A DNA stretch of 64,000 nt from Muricauda sp. SCSIO 64092 (GTDB lineage Bacteria > Bacteroidota > Bacteroidia > Flavobacteriales > Flavobacteriaceae), in contig NZ_CP095413.1 in assembly GCF_023016285.1 (NCBI RefSeq), positions 2,480,001 through 2,544,000 of the forward strand. The letters are read 5' to 3'. Each line of letters starts with the position of its first letter. Position 1 is the stretch's first letter. This document shows, one piece after another, positions 55,151-63,707 of the stretch. Both the position numbers and the translations under genes were made by a program. Below the pieces are notes generated by a model. It made no database searches. It worked only from the letters and a program-made list of their open reading frames with translations, and was not told the DNA's origin.

Positions 55151-56119
55151 ATGACTACCTCTAATTTCAGAAATGTAAAATTGAGAAAAGCAATACTCCA
55201 TATCGTCTTAGTCTCGGGCCTATGTGCCCATGCCCAAGGGGGGTTGATGGGTGGTGATTCGGAAGAGGTAAGCCTGGCAACGATAAATTTTTCATCCATT
55301 CCCAATTTAGGGGGAACGGAGGTGACCAATTATGGCCTTAATCTCAATTTTGGGATTCCACTAAGGAAAAGTATGGTAGGGTTCTCGTTGAGCTACCAAA
55401 ATTTCGATTTTAGCTTTAATGAGTCCACCAACCTCATCGATCTTTCCTCCTTTGAGAACATAGATTTGGTAAGGGCAAATGTTTCATTCATCAAACCGTT
55501 AAAAAACTCCCTAAACCTAATGGTCTCTGGAGGTACGGCCCTGATGTCCAACTTGGAAAGTGGCATTACATCGGAGGATTTTGTCTTTAATGCCATTGTA
55601 GGGGCCATAAAAAAATGGGGGAACGATAACAGGAATACAACGCTTTTTATAGGAGCACTTTATGGCACCCAATTTGGGGAACCCAGGTTGTTGCCCGCAG
55701 TGTCCTTAAGCCAGAAATTAAACCAGTATTGGAGTTATTCCCTTGGTATCCCAACAACGGGAATTACCTACAGACCCAACAACAGGCATAGATTTTCCCT
55801 TTTTGCCTCTCCCCAGGGGTTATTCGGCAATAATTCCAAAACCTTGCCTGTTGATGGGGATAGGCTTCTAACCAACACCAAACTCCAATTTAACGGAATC
55901 AATACGCGTCTTCTTTATCAATACAGGTTCACCAAGCACCTGGCCGTTTTTGTAGAAGGAGGTTTTGTCCCCAATGCCGTGTTAAAGGTTCTTGATAATG
56001 ACAATAATGAAATTCTTGATTTGGACCCTGATAGTGGTTCGTACATCAATGCAGGGTTGCGATTTGTAGTTCAAAGACCAAAAAATAACGATTTAAAAAA
56101 AGCGCGTAATGAAAACTAA
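55151..56119 (+). CDS. Predicted outer membrane protein, paralogue of 51360-52253
   Basis: A 322-residue protein with a signal peptide (ILHIVLVSGLCAHAQ). The mature part is beta-strand rich (LNFGIPLRKSMVGFSLSYQNFDFSFNES, NLMVSGGTALMSN, WSYSLGIPTTGITYRPNNRHRF, QFNGINTRLLYQYRFTKHLAVFVEGGF), ending INAGLRFVVQ. It shares segments with the product of 51360. The next gene overlaps its last 11 bases, and the RND genes follow. It likely sits in the outer membrane near this envelope cluster; function unknown. Confidence 0.65.
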   Translation: MTTSNFRNVKLRKAILHIVLVSGLCAHAQGGLMGGDSEEVSLATINFSSIPNLGGTEVTNYGLNLNFGIPLRKSMVGFSLSYQNFDFSFNESTNLIDLSSFENIDLVRANVSFIKPLKNSLNLMVSGGTALMSNLESGITSEDFVFNAIVGAIKKWGNDNRNTTLFIGALYGTQFGEPRLLPAVSLSQKLNQYWSYSLGIPTTGITYRPNNRHRFSLFASPQGLFGNNSKTLPVDGDRLLTNTKLQFNGINTRLLYQYRFTKHLAVFVEGGFVPNAVLKVLDNDNNEILDLDPDSGSYINAGLRFVVQRPKNNDLKKARNEN

Positions 56120-56465
56120 ACTAAGTATGGCCATGGCCATTTTGTTGGTACAACTGGTCATGGGTCAGGAAATGGACCCCAATAAAATGGCCGATTATCA
56201 AAACACGATAATGATTGAACAGCTCGATTTGAGTGACTCCCAAAAGGAACAGGTTAAAGCCATAAATCTTAAGTATTCAAAGAAACAAGCCGCATTGCTG
56301 AACAAGGAAGGTTCCATGTTCAGTAAAATGGGGGATATGAAGAAGATCAAAAAAGCAAAAAATGAGGAACTGGAAGAAGTACTGTCCAAAGAACAAATGG
56401 AGATTTTTGAAAATGAGATAGAACCGGAGATGCGGAAACAAATGAAAAGGCAAAGGGGGAGTTAA
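56109..56465 (+). CDS. Spy/CpxP-like small periplasmic protein
   Basis: A 118-residue exported protein with a signal peptide (MKTKLSMAMAILLVQLVMGQ). The mature part is a predicted antiparallel helical hairpin rich in Lys, Glu and Met: IEQLDLSDSQKEQVKAINLKYSKKQAALL, then KIKKAKNEELEEVLSKEQMEIFENEI and RKQMKRQRGS. This resembles the LTxxQ/Spy-type chaperone fold, but the exact LTxxQ motif is absent (LSDSQ in its place). It overlaps the upstream gene by 11 bases and precedes the RND adaptor by 4 bases, so it belongs to the efflux operon and could protect or sense envelope proteins there. Confidence 0.7.
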   Translation: MKTKLSMAMAILLVQLVMGQEMDPNKMADYQNTIMIEQLDLSDSQKEQVKAINLKYSKKQAALLNKEGSMFSKMGDMKKIKKAKNEELEEVLSKEQMEIFENEIEPEMRKQMKRQRGS

Positions 56466-56469
56466 TGGA

Positions 56470-57570
56470 ATGAAGAAGCTGATAAAAATAGTTCTGGGCA
56501 TTGGGATCATGGCTTTAGGGGTTTTTGTGTTTGTCCTAATGGGCAAGAAGGAAACAGCATTGGAACCGCCAAAAAAGAGCGGCCCGCCATTGATAGCTAC
56601 CGCTTTGGCAGAACCCAAATCCATTTCGTACAGTATAGAAGTGACGGGAACGGTAAATGCCAAACACAAAGTTGAGGTATATAGTGAGGTCCAAGGGGTT
56701 CTATTGGCCGGTAAAACCCCATTCAAGGAAGGAAATACATTTTATGGAAACGAAACATTACTGCAACTGGACGACCGGGAATATCGGGCCCAACTTTTAT
56801 CCAACAAAAGTAGTCTGGTAAGTCAGATAGCGGCCATGTTGCCCGATATGGAAATGGAATTTCCCGAAGCATCCAAAAAGTGGGAGCACTACCTCAAGAC
56901 TTTTGAAATGGATGGTCCATTGGAAGTTTTGCCGGATACCTCATCCGATCTCGAAAAATTCTTTTTAATGGGCAAGGGGGTTTTCCAGACGTATTACAAT
57001 GTAAAAAATCAACAGGAACGCGCTTTAAAATACACGATTAAAGCACCATTTACGGGAACGGTGACCGAATCCAATGTCAATCCCGGGACTTTGGTGCGCA
57101 GCGGCCAAAAATTGGGGGAATTCATTGACCCTTCGGTCTTCGAGTTAAAATTGGCCATACCGGCAACGGCCAATAGGTACATCAAAGTAGGTAAAAAAGT
57201 AAAGTTGTCAACCCTGGATGATGATCAGGAGTTTATGGGGGAGCTCAGTCGCATAAATGATAAAGTGGACCAGGGTACCCAGACCGTTGGTGCCATTGTT
57301 GAAGTGTCGCACAAGGATTTGAAGGACGGCCAGTATCTATCGGCCACAATTAAAGGGACGGAGATCAAGGACGTGATACGGATAAAAGGGAACCTCATAT
57401 TGGAAAATGACTACGTCTATATTATTAAGGACAGCGCATTGGCGCTTCAAAAAGTGAGGCCTGTAAATTATTATCGGGACAGTGTGGTGGTCAAGGGATT
57501 AAGCAACCATATGATCGTATTGGACGAGGTGTTGGCCAACGCATATCCCGGAATGAAGGTGAATTATTAA
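56470..57570 (+). CDS. RND efflux periplasmic adaptor (HlyD/AcrA type)
   Basis: A 366-residue membrane-fusion protein. One N-terminal span (LIKIVLGIGIMALGVFVFVLMG, about 3-24) anchors it. The lipoyl-domain halves read VTGTVNAKHKVEVYSEVQGVLLAGKTPFKEGNTFYGNETLLQLD and IKAPFTGTVTESNVNPGTLVRSGQKLGEFID, with a hairpin of about 90 residues between them, followed by the beta-barrel and membrane-proximal domains (FELKLAIPATANRYIKVGKKVKLSTLDD onward). It bridges the RND pump at 57580 and the TolC-like channel at 60713. The alpha-hairpin is short for its class. Confidence 0.9.
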   Translation: MKKLIKIVLGIGIMALGVFVFVLMGKKETALEPPKKSGPPLIATALAEPKSISYSIEVTGTVNAKHKVEVYSEVQGVLLAGKTPFKEGNTFYGNETLLQLDDREYRAQLLSNKSSLVSQIAAMLPDMEMEFPEASKKWEHYLKTFEMDGPLEVLPDTSSDLEKFFLMGKGVFQTYYNVKNQQERALKYTIKAPFTGTVTESNVNPGTLVRSGQKLGEFIDPSVFELKLAIPATANRYIKVGKKVKLSTLDDDQEFMGELSRINDKVDQGTQTVGAIVEVSHKDLKDGQYLSATIKGTEIKDVIRIKGNLILENDYVYIIKDSALALQKVRPVNYYRDSVVVKGLSNHMIVLDEVLANAYPGMKVNY

Positions 57571-57579
57571 AACGGTTTG

Positions 57580-60500
57580 ATGAAAAGGTTCATAGGCTAT
57601 TTTATCAAATACCCTGTTGCGGTAAACATTTTTATCATGGGCTTTTTGATATTTGGATTTTTGGGATATCAAAAGATGAATTCCTCATTCTTCCCATTGG
57701 CGGACGCCAGGACCATCCAAATAACGGTTGCTTATCCAGGGGCCTCTCCCGAGGAAGTGGAGGAAGGTATAGTGGAAAAAATAGAACGAAACCTCAAAGG
57801 AATATCCGGGATCGATCGGGTCAGTTCGGTTTCCCAGGAAAATAGCGCCTCGATCATCATAGAAACGTTGTCGGATTTTGACATTAATGTCATCCTGGAT
57901 GAAGTAAAAAATGCGGTTGATAGAATCCCCTCTTTCCCCAAGACCATTGAGCCGCCGGTCATAGAGTCCGTATTGCCTACCCGGCCCGCAATCTCATTTA
58001 TTGTTACCGGGGACGATATTCCCCTTCGTATTTTAAAGAAGTATGCCCAGGAAATTGAAGATGATCTATTGCGAATGGAGGGCATTTCCCAGGTTACCCT
58101 AAATGGATTTCCAGAAGAGGAAATAGAAGTGGCCATTGCCGAGGATAAAATGAGGGGATATGACCTAACTTTTGAAGAAGTGGCCCAATCCGTTGCAGAA
58201 GCAAATATTATACTGTCCGGGGGCGCCATTAAGACCATTGATGAAGAGTTTTTAATACGTGCGGACAATAAAGGGTATATCGCGAGCGAATTACAGGACA
58301 TTGTTGTCAAGTCCACCATTGCGGGAAGCAAAGTCTATCTCAAGGATATTGCCTCCCTTAAGGATTCCTTTGATGAAAACCCGAATGCGATTTTTTATAA
58401 TGGGGAACAAGCCATTCAAATTGACTTAAAAAACACAAACTCGGAAGACCTTATCGGCAGTGTTGCGGCCGTAAAGGAATACATAGCCGATTTTAACTTA
58501 CAACATGACAATATTCGATTAAAGGAAACCTTCAACACGGCGGATTTGGTACAGGACAGGATTTCGCTATTGCTGGAAAATGCTTTGGTAGGGATGCTTT
58601 TGGTCCTTATCATTCTGTCTTTCTTTTTAAGGCCCACGGTTGCTTTTTGGGTGGCCTTTGGATTACCTATTTCCTTCTTCGGGATGTTTATCCTATTGCC
58701 AAACTATGGGGTGACCCTTAACATGCTATCCATGTTTGGGATGATACTGGTCATTGGGATTCTGGTGGATGACGGTATTGTGATCGCTGAAAACATTTAT
58801 AGCCGGGCGGAGCAAGGGGATTCCCCAATTAAAGCGGCCGTTACGGGAACCATAGAGGTGTTAAAGCCTATTCTATCGGCCATAGCCACTACAATTCTGG
58901 CCTTTTCCATTTTCTTCTTCCTGGATGGTCAAATTGGCGACTTTTTTGAGGACATTGCCTTGGTCATCACCCTTACCCTTCTCGTTTCCTTAATAGAGGC
59001 CTTACTCATATTGCCCTCACACCTGGCCCATTCCAGGGATTTGAAGGACATCAATAAATTGAGCAGGTTCAATACCTACGGGGAGCGGTTTATGGACTAT
59101 TTAAGGGACAGGATATATAGTCCCCTTTATAAAAAAACCCTCCAGAACAAATTTCTTTCTTTTTCCATTTTACTTTTTCTATTTCTCGTCACGCTTGGTG
59201 CAATATCAAGTGGTATCATCAAGCTAACATTCTTTCCTACCAATGCCAGTGACCAAATAGTTGCCTCCATTGATACCCCAAAGGGCACCAGTGAGCGGAT
59301 TACGGATTCCCTTGCCTCTTTTGTGGAGGATAAAGTTTGGAAAGTCAATAGGGACCTGGGCCCCAATGAAGTAGGGGACTCCCATATCACTGGAACCATT
59401 AAGCGACTGGGTCCCACCGGTTCTTCCAGTAGTATCACGGTTAACCTTTCCCCAAGTGAAACCCGCTCCATTTCGTCGGTACAAATAACCGATAGGATAC
59501 GTGAAGCGGTGGGCAACCAGGCAATGGTAGAAAAAATGACCTTTAATTCCGGGGCCAATGTTGGCGGCGCTCCCATTTCAGTTTCGTTGCAGGGCACGGA
59601 TATCGAAAAAATCAATGGCGCCAAGGAAATGGTCTTTATGGAACTCAAGAAGAATCCGAACGTAAAGGATATTACGGATTCCAGTCCAAAGGGAATAAAG
59701 GAGATCAACCTGAAACTAAAGGAGAATGCGCAATTACTGGGCCTAAGCTATTCCAGTCTTATGGGGCAGGTCCGGAACGCTTTTTATGGAAACGAGGTAC
59801 AACGGGTACAACGTGGTCAGGACGAAGTTAAAATTTGGGTACGCTACCAAAAGGAAAACCGTTCAACGATCAATGATATCAGTACCATTGAAATAAAGAC
59901 CGCCAAGGGAAGGGTACCCCTATCACAGGTGGCTACCTATACCATAGAACGGGGAGAAACGGCCATCAATCATTTGGACGGTCTTAGGGAAGTTACCATT
60001 GAGGCGGATATCGCAAATCCTAAGGTGAGCACCACCGAAATAATGCAAGACCTCAGCACCAGGGTGGCCAAAGGGATTACCTCCAAATATCCCGAAGTGA
60101 CCCTATCCACGGAAGGACAAAATAGGGAAGCAACAAAAATTACCGATTCCGTAGCGGCCGTTTTTCCGGGGATACTCTTCCTAATTTATGTGGTCATTGT
60201 CTTTGCCTTTAGAAGTTTTAGCCAGCCCTTTGTCCTTTTGGCCCTTGTGCCCTTTTCCCTGATTGGTGTGGCTTGGGGGCACTATTTGCATGGATTTTCG
60301 ATGAGCATCCTTTCGTATCTGGGCATTATTGGACTTATAGGAATAGTGGTCAATGATGGTCTGGTATTTACCAATAAATTTAATTCGTTCCTAAAAGCGG
60401 GATTGCCGTTTAATGAGGCGCTGTACGAAACGGGAAGGGCACGTTTTAGGGCCATATTCCTTACCTCCATAACCACCATTGCGGGTCTCGCACCATTGAT

Positions 60501-60726
60501 GTTGGAACGCAGTTTACAGGCCCAGTTTTTAATTCCAATGGCCATATCCATAGCCTATGGGATAGCAGTTGCCACGGTTCTTACACTATTTCTCTTGCCC
60601 ATTTTCCTTTCCACTGTCAACGGATTAAAAGTGTCCCTTAAACAATTGACCACAGGAAAAAAACCCACAAGGGAAGAAGTGGAACGTGCCATTAAAGAAC
60701 TAAAAGTTGAAAATGTTGAAGTTTAG
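57580..60726 (+). CDS. RND efflux transporter permease
   Basis: A 1048-residue inner-membrane pump of usual length for the AcrB/MdtB group. It has the twelve-span RND layout: TM1 about 10-30, a large periplasmic loop (PGASPEEVEEGIVEKIERNLKGISGIDRVSS near the start), TM2-6 about 330-470 with the proton-relay aspartates in ILVDDGIVIAENIYS (about D405-D406), and the second half with TM8-12 from about 860. TM10 carries GIVVNDGLVF, which differs from the AcrB lysine site. Drug specificity is unknown. The ATG at 57580 follows the adaptor by 9 bases, and the last 14 bases overlap the TolC-like gene. Confidence 0.94.
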   Translation: MKRFIGYFIKYPVAVNIFIMGFLIFGFLGYQKMNSSFFPLADARTIQITVAYPGASPEEVEEGIVEKIERNLKGISGIDRVSSVSQENSASIIIETLSDFDINVILDEVKNAVDRIPSFPKTIEPPVIESVLPTRPAISFIVTGDDIPLRILKKYAQEIEDDLLRMEGISQVTLNGFPEEEIEVAIAEDKMRGYDLTFEEVAQSVAEANIILSGGAIKTIDEEFLIRADNKGYIASELQDIVVKSTIAGSKVYLKDIASLKDSFDENPNAIFYNGEQAIQIDLKNTNSEDLIGSVAAVKEYIADFNLQHDNIRLKETFNTADLVQDRISLLLENALVGMLLVLIILSFFLRPTVAFWVAFGLPISFFGMFILLPNYGVTLNMLSMFGMILVIGILVDDGIVIAENIYSRAEQGDSPIKAAVTGTIEVLKPILSAIATTILAFSIFFFLDGQIGDFFEDIALVITLTLLVSLIEALLILPSHLAHSRDLKDINKLSRFNTYGERFMDYLRDRIYSPLYKKTLQNKFLSFSILLFLFLVTLGAISSGIIKLTFFPTNASDQIVASIDTPKGTSERITDSLASFVEDKVWKVNRDLGPNEVGDSHITGTIKRLGPTGSSSSITVNLSPSETRSISSVQITDRIREAVGNQAMVEKMTFNSGANVGGAPISVSLQGTDIEKINGAKEMVFMELKKNPNVKDITDSSPKGIKEINLKLKENAQLLGLSYSSLMGQVRNAFYGNEVQRVQRGQDEVKIWVRYQKENRSTINDISTIEIKTAKGRVPLSQVATYTIERGETAINHLDGLREVTIEADIANPKVSTTEIMQDLSTRVAKGITSKYPEVTLSTEGQNREATKITDSVAAVFPGILFLIYVVIVFAFRSFSQPFVLLALVPFSLIGVAWGHYLHGFSMSILSYLGIIGLIGIVVNDGLVFTNKFNSFLKAGLPFNEALYETGRARFRAIFLTSITTIAGLAPLMLERSLQAQFLIPMAISIAYGIAVATVLTLFLLPIFLSTVNGLKVSLKQLTTGKKPTREEVERAIKELKVENVEV

Positions 60727-62011
60727 TTTGTTGATCGGTTGTTTCCTGTTGATGGCCACGGCCATGGCCCAAAAGGTATTGACCATGGAGGAGGCCATTG
60801 CCATAGCGGTTAAGAACAACCATGATCTTCAGGTGGCAAGGAATAATACCAAAATTGCGGAAGTGGATGCCAGCTTGTTAAACAGTGGCTATCTGCCCAG
60901 CCTAAGTGCAAGTGGAGGGATAAGTTATTCCAATGAGAATCAAAATGTCACTTTCTCGGATGGAAATTCTGCGGCAATAGATGGTGCCGTTACCGAATCC
61001 TACAACGCTTCCATAACCGCGGAATACCTCATTTTTGATGGTTTGGTCAGGAAATTTACCCAAGATAGCAACCGGGCGAACTTTGATTTAAAGCAGCTAC
61101 AGGAACGTCAACAAGTGGAAAACACCATTACCTCCATTTATGATGGTTTTTTTAACGTGGCCTTTCAGCAACAAGTGGTGGATAATCTCAAGGTGAACAT
61201 GGAAAATTCGCGGGATCGTTTTATCCGCGCCAAAAACAACCTAAAGTACGGTCAGGGCACCTATCTGGACGAGCTAAATGCCCAGGTGGATTTAAACACC
61301 GATAGCATTAATTACAGGGAAGCCATAAAAGATTTAAAAAACCTAAAACGCAATTTAAATCTAGTTTTGGGCAGGGAAGTCAACACGGATTACATCGCGG
61401 ATACGACGGTCGTTTTTGCATCGGAGTTACTGGAGGCCGAGGTATTGGAACAGGCCAATGAACATAATGTTCAAATGGTTCTGGCCCAACAGAATATTCT
61501 TCTCAGTGAAATAGATATTAAAATAAACAAAGCACAGTTCCTGCCCAAGATCAGTGGTAGTGGCTCCTATAGATGGAACGAAAACCAGAATCCGCCCACG
61601 TCCTTTGCATTGAGCAATGAAGCATACGGGGTAAACCTGGGTTTAAACGTTTCATGGAACATCTTTAATGATAGCAATGTTGCGCGGGTAAAAAAGGCGA
61701 AAATCACCAAAAAGAATAGGGAGATCGAGCTGGCCCGGCTGCAATATCAGATACAGACCGATGTGCTCAACGCTTTTGAAACGTACACCTTGGCGCGATA
61801 CAAAATGGAAGCCGAACATAAAAATTTGGAAACCAATAGGCTAAACTTTATGCGGAGTCAGAAACAATATAATCTCCGACAGATTACCGCCGTAGAATTT
61901 CGACAGGCCCAAATCAATTTCTTCAATGCTTCAAACAATGCTTCCAAATCGAAATTTGATTTAAAGATTGCCGAAATCAACCTATTGCAATTAATGGGCA
62001 AGTTGATTTGA
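60713..62011 (+). CDS. TolC-family outer membrane efflux channel
   Basis: A 432-residue outer-membrane factor. A signal peptide is present (MLKFSLLIGCFLLMATAMAQ). The two OEP repeats are visible: EAIAIAVKNNHDLQVARNNTKIAEVDASLLNSGYLPSLSASGGISYSN in the first half and NVQMVLAQQNILLSEIDIKINKAQFLPKISGSGSYRWNENQ in the second, with long alpha-helical stretches (QLQERQQVENTITSIYDGFFNVAFQQQVVDNLKVNMENSRDRF) that form the tunnel. The ATG at 60713 lies inside the end of the pump gene (overlap 14 bases). It completes the RND tripartite system. Confidence 0.93.
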   Translation: MLKFSLLIGCFLLMATAMAQKVLTMEEAIAIAVKNNHDLQVARNNTKIAEVDASLLNSGYLPSLSASGGISYSNENQNVTFSDGNSAAIDGAVTESYNASITAEYLIFDGLVRKFTQDSNRANFDLKQLQERQQVENTITSIYDGFFNVAFQQQVVDNLKVNMENSRDRFIRAKNNLKYGQGTYLDELNAQVDLNTDSINYREAIKDLKNLKRNLNLVLGREVNTDYIADTTVVFASELLEAEVLEQANEHNVQMVLAQQNILLSEIDIKINKAQFLPKISGSGSYRWNENQNPPTSFALSNEAYGVNLGLNVSWNIFNDSNVARVKKAKITKKNREIELARLQYQIQTDVLNAFETYTLARYKMEAEHKNLETNRLNFMRSQKQYNLRQITAVEFRQAQINFFNASNNASKSKFDLKIAEINLLQLMGKLI

Positions 62012-62139
62012 AAGGGAATCCTGGAGGGAACAAAAACGGTAAGACAGGAAGAAAGGAATGGATTTTGAACCAACAACTGACTTGTATCATAACCCGATTT
62101 TGACCTGTATTTTAATTTTGACTTTTCAACAAAGTCATT

Positions 62140-62931
62140 ATGGAGCTCCTGATCGTTGCGGTGATCTTCCTTTTAATACTATCCCTTTTTGCCGGGCACT
62201 ACCGTTTTTACCATATAACAGAAAAGGATAGGGACACACTTTTTAATCTATCAGGCAATACGGAGCTACCCGTGACCAAGGAAGAACTAAATGTACTGCC
62301 AAAAATTGTTAGGGCGTATTTGGTCAAAGCAAAGGTCGTGGGAAAGTGCAGGGATTGCCATCTTATCATAAAGCAAAGGGGGAGAATACGACAAAAAGAA
62401 GGGGGTAACTGGCTGGATTTTACTGCAAAACAGGTCATGACCTCCGTACCCCCGGGTTTTGTATGGGCGGCTAGAAGCTTCCCCATTTTTGTTAAGGACA
62501 AATGCATTAATGGCAAGGGAGAGGTCAGGGTAAGCTTTTTGGGACTAAGGGCCATGGGAGTACAACTATCCAGGGAAATCAATGAAAGTGCCCTGAACAG
62601 GTGTCTTGCCGAGCTTCCACTCTACCCAGTAGGTTTTTTGAGTCCGGCAATTCGTTGGGAGGAATTGGATGGGAAATCGGTAAGGGCCAAAATTAGCGTC
62701 GGGAGCACCCAAACGGAAGGAATATTCTTTTTTAATGACCATAGACTTATAGAGCGTTTTGAATCCATCCGGTACAAAGGGGACCTATTGGAACGGTTCA
62801 CGGGCAAACTGGAAAATTACGAAACCCTGGAGGGTCTTTATGTGCCAACGAAAATGACTGCCATTTGGAATTTGGTCGAAGGTGATTTTGAATATTTCAA
62901 CAGCGAAATTATAGACTATAGAATTGATTGA
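62140..62931 (+). CDS. DUF6544-like hypothetical membrane-anchored protein
   Basis: A 263-residue protein with one N-terminal span (LLIVAVIFLLILSLFAGHY, about 3-21). The rest resembles the DUF6544 pattern (formerly another DUF): LPKIVRAYLVKAKVVGKCRDCHLIIKQRGRIRQKEGGNWLDFTAKQVMTS, a central GFLSPAIRWEELDGKSVRAKISVGSTQTEGIFFFNDHRLIERFES and a final RFTGKLENYETLEGLYVPTKMTAIWNLVEGDFEYFNSEIIDYR. Such proteins look like lipocalin-like or beta-sandwich domains facing the periplasm. Role unknown. The remnant J-domain gene starts right at its stop codon. Confidence 0.7.
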   Translation: MELLIVAVIFLLILSLFAGHYRFYHITEKDRDTLFNLSGNTELPVTKEELNVLPKIVRAYLVKAKVVGKCRDCHLIIKQRGRIRQKEGGNWLDFTAKQVMTSVPPGFVWAARSFPIFVKDKCINGKGEVRVSFLGLRAMGVQLSREINESALNRCLAELPLYPVGFLSPAIRWEELDGKSVRAKISVGSTQTEGIFFFNDHRLIERFESIRYKGDLLERFTGKLENYETLEGLYVPTKMTAIWNLVEGDFEYFNSEIIDYRID

Positions 62932-63135
62932 GTGGATTTCATAGACTATTACAAGGTGTTGGGGGTACCCAAAAACGCCAGTGCGGATGCCATTAAAAAA
63001 AGCTATCGAAAACTGGCCCGGAAATATCACCCCGATTTGAATCCCAAGAATACCGAAGCAGAAAAGAAGTTTAAACAAATAAACGAGGACTACGAAGTAC
63101 TGTCCGATCCAAAGAAAACAAAGAAGCTGTTGTAG
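62932..63135 (+). pseudogene. Truncated cbpA/DnaJ-like J-domain gene
   Basis: A 67-codon frame from GTG 62932. It encodes the whole J domain and nothing else: [39 protein letters not shown] with the essential HPD motif, then [16 protein letters not shown], after which the frame shifts into TKKLL and a stop. Normal CbpA/DnaJ-type proteins continue for 230 or more residues with substrate-binding domains. Directly behind, in another frame, lies the C-terminus of a CbpM protein, so a deletion removed the rest of cbpA and the front of cbpM. The J domain alone could still stimulate DnaK ATPase if expressed. Confidence 0.85.
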
Positions 63136-63305
63136 CCCTTGAAGCATTGCCAATATTGGAAAAAATGGTCCGGTTACATAAGGAATTGGATATCAACCCG
63201 GAAGGGCTGCATGCTATTCATCAACTGCTAAAGCAGATCCACACATTGGAACAAGAAGTGGAATTGCTCCAAAGGAAGCTGCGTAATTTGTATTTTTATC
63301 GGTAG
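63111..63305 (+). pseudogene. C-terminal remnant of the chaperone modulator cbpM
   Basis: The frame offset by two from the J domain reads [18 protein letters not shown] and continues with MVRLHKELDINPEGLHAI, HQLLKQIHTLEQEVELLQRK and LRNLYFYR, ending at TAG 63303-63305. This matches the C-terminal helices of CbpM (MerR-like modulators that bind the CbpA J domain), where the RLHxELDINxEGxxxI stretch is characteristic. No start codon or N-terminal HTH part precedes it. A short A/G-rich stretch (AAAGAAAACAAAGAAG, 63111-63126) lies at the junction. Confidence 0.8.
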
Positions 63306-63318
63306 TGGAAAGGTCAAT

Positions 63319-63573
63319 TTATCCTGAGGTGTTGGTTTTTTCGTCCACTGTTCTTTTTGAATCCATTGTTTTGGTGTACTTCACCCCCATTTTTCGCAAC
63401 TCCATTAGGGCACCGTCCATATCGCGATACGAGGCATATTCAAAACTTAAGGTTTTATTGTCCATATCGATTGTGGTCTTTTCCACATAGCCAATCCTAT
63501 TAAGACGTTTGACAATTTTCCCCGCCCGATGGGAATCTTCCAGATTTATTACTTTTAAACGAATACGAAGCAT
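63319..63573 (-). CDS. Small HMA-like ferredoxin-fold protein
   Basis: An 84-residue protein. The sequence MLRIRLKVINLEDSHRAGKIVKRLNRIGYVEKTTIDMDNKTLSFEYASYRDMDGALMELRKMGV has the beta-alpha-beta-beta-alpha-beta order of heavy-metal-associated domains but no CxxC metal site, so it is probably not a metal carrier. The C-terminus is polar and likely disordered. It is divergent from the universal stress gene and convergent with the cbpM remnant. Length, codon use and fold support a real small gene; family unassigned. Confidence 0.6.
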   Translation of the reverse strand: MLRIRLKVINLEDSHRAGKIVKRLNRIGYVEKTTIDMDNKTLSFEYASYRDMDGALMELRKMGVKYTKTMDSKRTVDEKTNTSG

Positions 63574-63707
63574 TGGCAGTACGTAAAAACGGATTCGGAA
63601 TTTAATCGTTTTTCTTATGCTGCAAAATGACCTGGGTCAACCATTCATGGATTAACTGATATAGGTCATTTCCTCGATTTACCGGTACACCTAGCTTAGT
63701 CTCAAAA

